A stretch of 64,000 bases of DNA from Sphagnum magellanicum. Taxonomy: Eukaryota > Streptophyta > Sphagnopsida > Sphagnales > Sphagnaceae. The DNA lies in the NCBI GenBank assembly GCA_021904315.1, contig CM038919.1, forward strand, positions 1,550,001 through 1,614,000, given 5' to 3'. This document shows, one piece after another, positions 35,060 to 43,966 of the stretch. Made by a program: the position numbers and the translations under genes. The first letter of the stretch is position 1; every line of letters starts with the position of its first letter. The notes below the pieces were generated by a model, which was not told where the DNA came from, did no database searches, and was given only the letters and a program-made list of their open reading frames with translations.

Positions 35060-37530
35060 AGGAATAAGATACAAACATTATCATGATCCAACATTGTCAA
35101 TTCAAATAAAACATTAAAGCATGACACAAAATGTGCAAGGATTCGTATTTGGTAATCCGTATGGAAAGTTCATTTTGTTTGAACAATGAAATGATTAACC
35201 CTAATAATTTTGTCATTTCAAGATTGTTGGTTTAGGTTTGTTTTTTGTGAAGAAAACCCTCGCTGGAATAATAATGGAATGGAAATCATGTTTAGGGGAT
35301 GTCATGGCCTTTGAATAAAAATGTTGGGTTCTAACTTCACATTGTTTAGTGTAGGACTCCCAACTGAAATGGTCCATGGGCCGACTACAAGTCAAACCGA
35401 GCCACTAGTTTCTCGGGTACATCCTTATCCTCCTCGTTAAGGCCCCATTGGTCTGGAACATGTCGTTCAACATGGGAGGAATGCACCATCTTAGAGGACC
35501 TATTAGAGGCACCCTTCGTCCAAAACAAGAGTGGAGTCTATGCCGAAGACATCTTCCCTTGAGTTATTGAAAAAAAATTGTGATCCCATAGGTGGCGGCG
35601 GTGGCAGCCCAGAGTGTTTTGCTTCGGACGAATTTTCCCCACCCTAGTGAGACCGCAAAAAAGGAAAAAAAAATCGTTTGTTCGTGTTAATTTGGATTAA
35701 ATTTCTTAAATTTGGGAAAAATTAGCCAAACTTTGGAAACCAGAAAACCAAGAAAAACAAACCCTGGCTGGCTGGGCCCTCACAAGATAAGCCTTTATAG
35801 TTTGTTTGTCACCATTACCTTATCCACTTCCACATCAAAAAAATAAAATAAAATCCCCTTTGAATTAAATGGAGTTCACTCTCGAGTTTCTTCAACCCCC
35901 TACTACCTTTCCTCCCAAAGCTTCTTCTTCGTCCGGTCCAAAACAAAGGAACAAACAAAATCCTTGAAGATGCAAGGGGGTTTTCGAGTTCCGGACAAGG
36001 CATGGGAGGATGTTTAAAACAAGCCTGTAAGAACTTTGTGGATGTAAGTGCTGCGTCCTGCTTGACGGCCGTATGATGCATCAGCATTATGCTTGGTTGG
36101 TGAGAAATATGGCGATGCTTACGACTAAATCTCAAGTTACTCGGACGCCTCTCTGTTTTAAAACAAGAATTAATAGTTCAAAAAATTGTTTTCGCCCCCC
36201 AAAAAGCCTCCAGCCACCAAAAAAAAACTTTATAGAGTAATCCAATAGGAATTTTTAAAAGAATTTTCCCCTTTCGTTACGTACCGGTCCCACCAAAAGG
36301 GGGGACCGCAGCCCCGACGGCGGCGGCGGTCAGGGGGGGTGGACTGTGGGGCTGCTGCTGCAAATAATGTAACCAATCGTGTGCACGGAATTGACATGAC
36401 CGGAACTTTTTCACCGACCCGCGCGGCTACCACGAAAACGCCTGCGCGGTCCCAATAGATCCAACCAAGTCCTGTCCTTTTTTACCCGGTAGCGCCCCCC
36501 TGTCCTCTCCCCCCCCCCCCACAACCGATTTCTTCTACTGGGTCGGTCGTCACCCGAGTTTTCTTCGGGTGGGTCCTACTCGAGTAGCCAAAAGAGTCCT
36601 GACATGTGGCTGAGAACTTGTGGGCCACAGAACAGGTCCCGAAAACAAAGTCCAGGTCTCGTCCTCCGCCGCCTTGTCCCCTCGTCCACAAGTTTGAGAT
36701 ATGGACGAGGACAACGACTGAGGCTGATCCGTTATCCGGTAAATTAAGTAAAGAAAGTGGGGGGTAAAAAGTGAAAAAGAAACAAAAGACAAGAAGGAAA
36801 AAGACAGTTGCAACACAGCTAGTGGTTGACAGCGCACAGTTAATGACGGGTAATAAAGTAAAACCGGTCAAAACAACTAAAGTGTCCAAAAAAGGTTCAA
36901 AAAAGAGTAGCCGTATTCCTTTTAGGAAATTCATATGTGTCCCTTAAATGATGATATGGAAAAAAACGGCGATTCATCCTGAGGAGGTTTTAGCCAAATC
37001 TGGCTATAAACTACCGTGTACATGCCTGCAGAATAATCAATTAATTATGAAGATTCCATATTCTGGAATAATCCAAAAGATTCCTTCATTTTCCTTCACG
37101 ACAATTCGTTCTTTGAAAAAAGTAGAACGAATTTTTATTTCTAAAAGTACTATAATTTGTGCTACAGAATATATATCATTTCTGGCGATTGAAACCCTCC
37201 AAAAATCAATATATTTTTGGAATCTTTATTTTTTAGTTTCCTTTTAGGCGAAATTTCTCCAGGAAAAAAAAAGGGGGGGGCTAGTAGGTACTAGGTAAGT
37301 ACCTAGGTACCTATTCTCGTTCTCGTTTCTTTTTGTTCTCGTAATGCGTCATCTGGAATTTCAGGACCAGTACGGGATGTGACGAACCAATCAGGTTGTG
37401 TAAATCCACGTCCTCTTAGCCCTCGCGACGCGGTGTTACGAGCGGAATCGAGGTCCCATTCGAGCGAGCTCGCGTCGTCTTGTTGCAGAAGCGAGGTCCC
37501 AATAGCGCAAGCTCGCTCGCGGCGTGTTCG
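35060..37530. other. Intergenic DNA upstream of beta-amylase; GC rises after 35.4 kb
   Basis: No gene is supported. Several frames are open over 60-150 codons because of homopurine/homopyrimidine and C-rich stretches (36280-36360 and 36480-36520), not because of protein-like content. An AT-rich island at 36948-37247 interrupts the GC-rich region and contains a 99-codon ORF without a recognised product. Confidence 0.5.
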
Positions 37531-37539
37531 TGCAGAAGC
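37450..37539 (+). promoter_or_regulatory. Tandemly duplicated GC-rich promoter block of beta-amylase
   Basis: Two adjacent units, 37450-37492 and 37493-37539, both start GAGGTCCCA and end GCAGAAGC. They carry related cores (CGAGCGAGCTCGCG and GCAAGCTCGCTCGCG). The second unit abuts the TATA box, so the duplication may double a proximal regulatory element. Confidence 0.6.
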
Positions 37540-37540
37540 G

Positions 37541-37547
37541 TATATAG
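37541..37547 (+). promoter_or_regulatory. TATA box (TATATAG) of beta-amylase
   Basis: TATATAG follows a GC-rich block and lies about 520 bp before the ATG. It predicts a start of transcription near 37570-37580 and a leader of about 490 bases. A second TATATAG at about 38014 lies only some 50 bases from the ATG, so it is a less likely or alternative promoter. Confidence 0.5.
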
Positions 37548-37606
37548 TGAGAGCTTGCTCGTCTCTCGGAGCTGAGTCTGCTGCTCGCGAAAGAAATCCA
37601 ACTGCG

Positions 37607-37648
37607 ATGCAACTGATCCGAGCAGCAATTTTTATTTGGAGACTATAA
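37607..37648 (+). promoter_or_regulatory. Upstream ORF 1 in beta-amylase leader (13 codons)
   Basis: This is the first ATG after the inferred start of transcription, in the context GCGATGC, followed by 13 sense codons and TAA. It could reduce translation of the main frame if the leader begins at the 37541 TATA box. Confidence 0.35.
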
Positions 37649-37735
37649 CTACTAGCAAATCTTCTGTTGGAGGTGCAATCGCATTGTAATATCCCGGGAA
37701 ATTCAAGGGAAGAAGTGTGTTTTGTTGAGAATTTG

Positions 37736-37873
37736 ATGCGTTGGCGAAGGAAAGTTGTGCAGGAATTTTCTTTGCCGTCGTCGCACGTGGTTACGTTTTC
37801 CAGAAGCCTCTTTGCTTGCGGGGAGGGGAGTTCTTGGAAGAGTTTTTGTTGGGACAAGTGTTTCATTACCTGA
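37736..37873 (+). promoter_or_regulatory. Upstream ORF 2 in beta-amylase leader (45 codons)
   Basis: ATG at 37736 opens 45 codons (starting MRWRRKVVQEF) and ends before the main ATG. A G-box core CACGTG lies inside it at 37784-37789. No conserved upstream peptide is recognised. Confidence 0.35.
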
Positions 37874-37995
37874 TTGTTGTTGTGGAAGAAATTCTTCTTA
37901 AGGGGATTATTATCATCGTCGTGAAGTTTTGTTTATAGAGTCTTTGTGAAGAAGTTGTTGCGAAGGATTTTCTTGGTTGCAAGAGCTTCTTGCGA

Positions 37996-38001
37996 ATGTA
38001 A
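37996..38001 (+). promoter_or_regulatory. Start-stop element (ATGTAA) before the beta-amylase ATG
   Basis: ATG is followed directly by TAA, 61 bases before the main start. Start-stop elements of this kind can hold ribosomes on plant leaders; whether this one is in the mature transcript depends on which TATA box is used. Confidence 0.35.
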
Positions 38002-38062
38002 TAGCAGTCTTTATATAGTTTTTTCTTGAGTCTTCCTGCTGCTTTAAGAATCGGGACAGATC

Positions 38063-40360
38063 ATGGCATCGATCTTCATCACCAGTTGCTATAACCCTGT
38101 ATTGCTGCCTACAAGCGGCTTTGCGGAGCGGAGCTTCTGCTCGGAGACTTCGCAGGCGGAAGCGTCCTCCAGCAACAGACCACAGGCGGATGGAGGAGGA
38201 GCGCGTTTGCTGTGTATACAGCAACCACGCTGTTCGGTAGGGCCAAAGCAGATCTTGCACAGACATAATAACCATGAGCAGGAAGCTCCTTGCTCTTCTT
38301 CTTCCGCGCTTGCCTCTTCGTTTGCTACATCGGTCGATGGCTGCAGGAGAAGTCCAAGGTTGTCATCGAGCAGCGGGAGAAGCGGCCACGGAGCCGTGGA
38401 GGAAACCACGGAGCTCAGAGTTTGCAAGGTCGACACTAGTGGAACAGACACGGAATATTTCGGGGAGTCCATCCTCGACTGGCAGACACAGCTTGGGGCG
38501 TGGAAGGAGTATCCCTTCCAGGAGACCGCGACTAGCAAAGGTGCCGGAGGTGGCGTACCCGTGTTCATCATGCTGCCGTTGGACAGCGTGAGCATGAACA
38601 ACACCGTGACCAGGCGACGGGCTCTGAACGCAAGCCTAGTGGCGCTCAAGAGCGCGGGTGTGGAGGGCGTCATGATGGACGTCTGGTGGGGAATTGTGGA
38701 GAAGGACGGACCGCGAAACTATAACTGGTCAGCGTACAAGGAGATCATAGAGATGGTGAGGAAGAGCGGCCTCAAAGTTCAGGCTGTGATGTCCTTCCAT
38801 CAGTGCGGAGCCAACGTTGGCGATTCTTGCAAGTAAGCCAATCCTCCCTCCCTCCCTTCCTCTGCCCTAGCCCTGCTTGCAAATGGGTGGAAGCAGTTTT
38901 GTAGGTTTCTTGTATCTTCTTGTGTTGTGGGTGACATGGTGATTGACCAGAGATGCACCCACCTTGTGTTCTTGCAGGATTCCCCTACCTCCATGGGTGA
39001 CTGAGGAGATGCAAAGAAATCCAGATATTGCATACACTGACAAAGCTGGCAGGCGGAATCATGAGTACATGTCACTAGGGTGTGACACACTACCTGTCTT
39101 GAAGGGCAGAACACCCATCCAAGTTTATGCAGATTTTATGAGGAGTTTCCGGGACACATTTGAAGACCTTCTTGGTGATGTGATTGTGGTATGTCCTTGA
39201 TCTTGATAGACCATCACTTTGCAGCCTGCTGTGGGATTTTGCTTGAAGATCATGGATTTGTTGTGGTGTATATATCCCCATAGTTTTGTTCTTATCTGTA
39301 TGTACTAGATGTGACTGTTTTAGTCTTTCTACTTCTCTGCAAATTTGTTTCTTTCTTTCTTGCATCAAAATTTGTGACATATCACTCAATTCACTGAACT
39401 TTGGCTTGTATGGGTTTTGTTCCACAGGAGATTCAGTGTGGCCTGGGGCCTGCTGGAGAAATGCGCTATCCATCTTACCCTGAAGACCAAGGGAAGTGGC
39501 GTTTCCCTGGTATTGGCGAGTTCCAATGCTATGATAAATACATGATGGCAAGCTTGAAAGCAAGTGCATACTCTCAAGGGAAACCTCACTGGGGGCTTGG
39601 AGGACCTCATGATGCAGGACACTACAACCAGATGCCAGAGGAGACTGGCTTTTTCCGGAGAGATGGATCCTGGCAGTCAGAGTACGGTCAGTTCTTTCTC
39701 GAATGGTACTCTCAAATGTTGCTTGCACATGGTGAGCGAGTATTGTCTGCCGCTTGTGGCATTTTCTGTGGCACAGGAGTGACAATCTCAGGGAAAATTG
39801 CTGGTATTCATTGGCACTATGGTACTCGCTCTCATGCCGCAGAGCTGACTGCTGGATACTACAACACACGGTCAAGAGATGGATACTTACCCATTGCTCA
39901 GATGTTTGCCAAGCATGGTATCACCTTAAACTTCACTTGTATTGAAATGAAGGACATAGAACAACCTGCGAATGCTGTCTGCAGCCCGGAAAATTTGGTC
40001 AGACAAGTTGCTATTGCTACCCGGAAAGCTGGGATCAGAATGGCTGGAGAGAATGCGCTGCCCAGGTTTGACGCTGGTGCACACCACCAGATTGTGAAGA
40101 AATCCAGACTGCAAATGAGTGAGAAAGGGGACCACATGACAAACCTTGAAGAGTTTGAACCCCTCAGTGCTTTCACCTTCCTGCGGATGTGTGAAAGCCT
40201 GTTCAGAAGTGAGAACTGGAACCTATTTGTGCCATTTGTGAGGCACATGGAGGAAGGAAGAACTTTCCATCCTTGGGAGGAGGATGCTCACACTGCCGAA
40301 ATCCATGTACATGCTACTAGACCCTTCGTCCAGGAAGCAGCTTCCTTGATGTACCACTAG
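38063..40360 (+). CDS. BAM: Plastidial beta-amylase (BAM1/BAM3-like)
   Basis: Beta-amylase (GH14) releases maltose from the non-reducing ends of starch glucans. Three exons, 38063-38832, 38978-39188 and 39428-40360, give 637 residues, with GTAAGC/CAG and GTATGT/CAG introns in consistent phase. Residues 1 to about 125 are Ser/Ala/Arg-rich without the GH14 fold, as expected for a chloroplast transit peptide plus linker. The catalytic domain follows: [12 protein letters not shown], the [12 protein letters not shown] signature, [14 protein letters not shown] with the acid Glu, [18 protein letters not shown], and GENALPRFD with the base Glu. The wording around [20 protein letters not shown] is closest to plastid BAM1/BAM3 types. 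The signature has Ala where Gly is usual (CGANVGD rather than CGGNVGD). Both catalytic Glu residues and the full length are present, so it is probably functional. The ATG at 38063 is the first in frame. Confidence 0.96.
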
Positions 40361-41940
40361 TTTACAACATTGCTTTAAATACCTGCTTAGCAACATATAC
40401 TCTATTTGATGACACGAAGCTTCAGAAACAAAAGCTTCAAAAACAAATTTCTGCTCAAGAGACTTGTTTCACTCAAGATTTTGTTTGGGGTATCTCACAT
40501 GAAAGGAGTGAAAGACTCTACAATTCAGAGTGAAACAAGCCTCCAGAAGAAAAATAAATGTTAGGTTGGGAGGGTCTGCAACACTTTTAGTGTATTTTAT
40601 GTTCAATGACTCAGGATTTAGAAAAAAGTGTTGCGGATACTTACATCATAGCTCAAACAGACATTTTTACTGCAGGCTGATGATGATACTACAAGAGCTG
40701 TGCAAGTGTTTCATTATGTTTCATCATCTTCAGATTAGTGATATGAATTCAATCAAGTATTTTGGTATGTCTCTGTGTACTTTAGAATTGAGTGTCATTT
40801 TTTTGCTATATGATAGGCTTTTTTTGCTTTATGAGGGCTGTATTATCCATACTGGATGGTGCATACTCTACTCCCTGGAGAATTTGCTACTCCTCTATTT
40901 ACTTTTGAGCTCCTTTTCTGGTCTTTGTTCTTCTTCTTCATTGAATTTGATAGCTTTTTCCGACAGGTTTGTGTCTGGGAGTTTTGCTTCTTGTACTCTT
41001 CTTCAGTATCTTCTGCCTGGTGATGCTCGATGCTTTCTTACTTTTGTGTGCTTTTGAAAGATATTTTCAAGGGTTTATTGTGGTGGGTGGATCCCACCTT
41101 GCTACTTTCCACTTCCTTCTACTGCCACTCCCGAGTCTCATCCTACTATTTCATTTGGGCTGAAACCTTTTTCATCTCTAGTTCCTGCGTTTGGCTCCTG
41201 TGCATATTCTTCTGTTGACAGTCTCTGTATTTTGTAATCAGCAGGTTGCATTCATCACCAGTCTGTTCCAGAGCTCAGTGGGCAGCATTGGCTATAATCA
41301 TGTTTTTCATACAGCGAGAGATTGTTGCTACTCTGAGTGCTGAGTTTGGAGATGGAGGTTGACAAGAAACTCCTCTGGAAAGCAGCAGTGGTGGCCTTGC
41401 TTCCTGTGCCCTAAAGAGTGTAGCAGGTTGGGCCCAATTGTCATTCCTTCACCAAATTGATCTCTGTACATTATGCAGAATTTCCAGCAGACTTCAGTTT
41501 GGCAGTCTTGACACTGCATAGCACATCAGTTTGAGGTTGATCAGGAAAGCATTACTATTTAGGGCTTAAAGAACATTGTAGAGTTTTATTCTTGCAAGAA
41601 CTGTATTGTTGCATGTCATTGTTTGTCTGACTTCCTTCCTGTCTACCAGTGAACATTGTTTGTTGTGGTCAAGGTATGTGTCCACTGGGACCTCTACAAA
41701 TACTCCACTCAAATTTCATCTCATTGCCATCATCATCGGAATGAAGTACCTCCTCACTGTTGCAGTGTCTGAAGCAATCCTGGCTGAAATTTATGAGAGA
41801 ATGTATGTTGCATTCATGCTCTATCTACATCAAGTTGTGAGTTGAGGCTGAGCTCTAATTGCAGTTCTCGCACATGTAATTAATGTTGGTTGTGAGGAGA
41901 GGTGCTGTGATATTTCAACGTCTGTAGGCAACCTTGGCAT
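40361..41940 (+). other. Beta-amylase 3' flank, no further gene seen
   Basis: After the stop codon the sequence is AT- and T-rich with several candidate polyadenylation contexts (for example AAATAAATG at 40551). ORFs such as 40530-41057 are T-rich and hydrophobic without a domain and look non-coding. Confidence 0.5.
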
Positions 41941-41950
41941 CATGGACTAT

Positions 41951-42428
41951 GGAATGGTCAGCCCCTGCCCATTATGTTGGGTAAGGTGTCAGGCAAGCCT
42001 GTTAAGGCGAGCTAGTTGACGCACCCAACATAAAGGGCAGGGTGATTTCATTTGAGGTTGGGTGGTAGATTAAACAATTTTCAAAGAAAAATTCATGTTC
42101 AACAGACACATTTTGGTCTCTACTATGAGTGTTTAATCATCACCGGAAGATTATGTCACCAGATTCTGCCAAGTTGCCAGGTCTGGGGTGGCGGATTCAA
42201 CAAGTTTTTTAAAGATTCATGTTCAACAGAGATTTTGGTCATTCACTCATATTATAGTGACCAAAATCTCTGTTGAACATGAATTTACTTAAAAACTTGT
42301 TGAATCTGCCATCTCAGACCTTTAATGTCATGAAATGGTCTCACTTTTGCACATTGCCAAGCTCACCCTACTGGGCTTGCCCAATGCCTTGCCTTACCCA
42401 ACATAAAGAGCAGGTGCTTGACCATTCC
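41951..42428. mobile_element. Foldback / MITE-like element with long inverted termini
   Basis: The left end starts GGAATGGTCAGCCCCTGCC, then ATTATGTTGGGTAAGG. The right end, read inverted, starts GGAATGGTCAAGCACCTGC, then TTTATGTTGGGTAAGG; similarity extends inwards for about 60-70 bases. Internally there is a second CCCAACATAAAGGGCAGGG block and a long central hairpin (42181-42320). There is no coding capacity. I see no clear target duplication. A related fragment lies in the LRR-gene intron at 48118-48360. Confidence 0.75.
42181..42320. repeat. Long central hairpin inside the foldback element
   Basis: Arms of about 65 bases (42181-42247 and 42255-42320) pair with few mismatches and a very short loop. 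The best section is CATGTTCAACAGAGATTTTG against its complement. The geometry resembles a small-RNA precursor. Confidence 0.85.
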
Positions 42429-42695
42429 GGAGTACAGAAATGTCTCATTATTTGATTCACCAATGGCAGAACTGGCCTCTCAAAAGCTGTTAACTTTCTG
42501 GAATGGGCCTTGACCTTAGACATAAAATGTCAGTTATGGGGGCCATGAGAACCTAGAGTCTCATTCAACCGTGACATCGCCAATTTCTGTCCATTATGCA
42601 TTATTCCACACCAAATAGGGGCTGTAGAAAACCGGAATTTCTCCCAAAATTCCGCCAAGTTGCCCCCTTACCAGACACTCACGGTTCACCCTTAT

Positions 42696-42701
42696 TGGGC
42701 T
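42696..42701 (+). promoter_or_regulatory. Site II-type motif (TGGGCT) upstream of eL19
   Basis: TGGGCT, a motif frequent in plant ribosomal-protein promoters (TCP-binding site II), lies about 230 bp before the telo-box. Supported only by motif and position. Confidence 0.25.
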
Positions 42702-42922
42702 TGCCTGGGGAAGTCGTGGCCCCTGTTCTAGTCTGTAATAAGTCGAAGTCTTGGTCCTTTCTGAGCGTAATGGCCTAGAAAGAATAGTTACACAATTTCT
42801 TGTCTTCTTTGCATTGTGGCCACGTCTATGTAGCCATTACGCCCACATCTATCTAGCCATTACGAGCATTACAAAACGGGACAGAAGCGACGGTCAGGAT
42901 CACAGGCGCCGCAATCCAGATT

Positions 42923-42931
42923 TTAGGGTTT
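42923..42931 (+). promoter_or_regulatory. Telo-box of the eL19 gene
   Basis: TTAGGGTTT lies about 160 bp before the start codon, in the position typical of telo-boxes near transcription starts of plant ribosomal-protein genes. Confidence 0.5.
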
Positions 42932-43088
42932 GGTGGAGCTTCGTTGGGGTAGTGCTTAGTGTAATCGTCTGCGCGTATCCTCTTCTTCTCTTTGCTTTTG
43001 ACGACGCCGCAGATCTCACGCTCCTGTCGAGAGGGCGGGAGGGGAGGAGGAAGACCGACGGCGGACGGGCGATTGACGGAAGGACGCC

Positions 43089-43966
43089 ATGGTGTCCCTC
43101 AAGCTGCAGAAGAGGTTGGCAGCCAGTGTCCTCAAGTGTGGGGAACGGAAGGTGTGGCTGGACCCTAATGAGGTCAATGAAATCTCCATGGCGAACAGCC
43201 GGCAGAACATCCGGAAGCTGGTCAAGGATGGGTTTGTGATCAGGAAGCCGCAGAAGATACACTCGCGTGCTCGTGCTCGCCGTGCATTGGAGGCCAAGAG
43301 GAAGGGTCGTCATTCCGGCTACGGCAAGCGACGCGGTACCAGAGAGGCCAGGCTCCCTACTAAGGTCAGTAACTCTCTCTCTCTGTATCTCTCTCTGTGG
43401 TCTCCTCTCTCGCATCTGGACGTTTGTCGTGACTTTGTGGTTGTGAGAGCAGGTAGAGGTTGTTTACGTTGTACCTTAAGGTTGGTTGTCGTTGCTCTGG
43501 AGCGAGGTCTCCTGAGACCGAGGGTTTTATGCTCGCCAAACACAAGATTCTGCTTGCGAAACTAGGGATTTTGGCTTCTGATTCTCTGGTTTGATGCACT
43601 CTGTAAAAGGTGCTGTGGCTGCGGCGCTTGCGAGTGCTGAGGCGGCTTCTGCGGAAGTACCGGGATGCGAAGAAGATTGACAAACACATGTACCACGACA
43701 TGTACATGAAGGTGAAGGGTAACGTGTTCAAAAACAAGCGTGTGCTAATGGAGAGCATCCATAAATCCAAGGCTGAGAAGGCACGTGAAAAGACTCTCTC
43801 TGACCAATTTGAGGCGAGGCGGGCAAAGAACAAGGCCACTAGAGAGCGCAAGATTGCAAGAAGAGAAGAGAGGTTGGCACAGGGATTGGATGGAGAAGTT
43901 GCACCAGCCGCTGCAGCCTCAGATGCTCCCACGACTGATGTACCCCAGAAGAAATCAAAGAAATGA
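43089..43966 (+). CDS. RPL19: Cytosolic 60S ribosomal protein eL19
   Basis: eL19 is a structural protein of the large cytosolic ribosomal subunit. Exon 1 (43089-43364, 92 codons, [13 protein letters not shown]... to LPTK) joins exon 2 (43610-43966, [13 protein letters not shown]... to KKSKK) across a phase-0 GTCAGT/AAAAG intron of 245 bp, giving 210 residues, the usual plant length. Family hallmarks are [20 protein letters not shown], the basic [14 protein letters not shown] segment, [18 protein letters not shown] and a long charged C-terminal helix ([20 protein letters not shown]) ending in a plant-type Ala-rich tail. Nothing is broken. The strong GC content, telo-box and site II motif fit a constitutively expressed ribosomal gene. 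Confidence 0.97.

Noticed and set aside
37303..37866. 187-codon minus-strand ORF upstream of beta-amylase
   Set aside because: It overlaps the promoter and leader of the plus-strand gene, lacks any domain, and is explained by local GC content.
38089..38673. 194-codon minus-strand ORF
   Set aside because: Shadow of beta-amylase exon 1.
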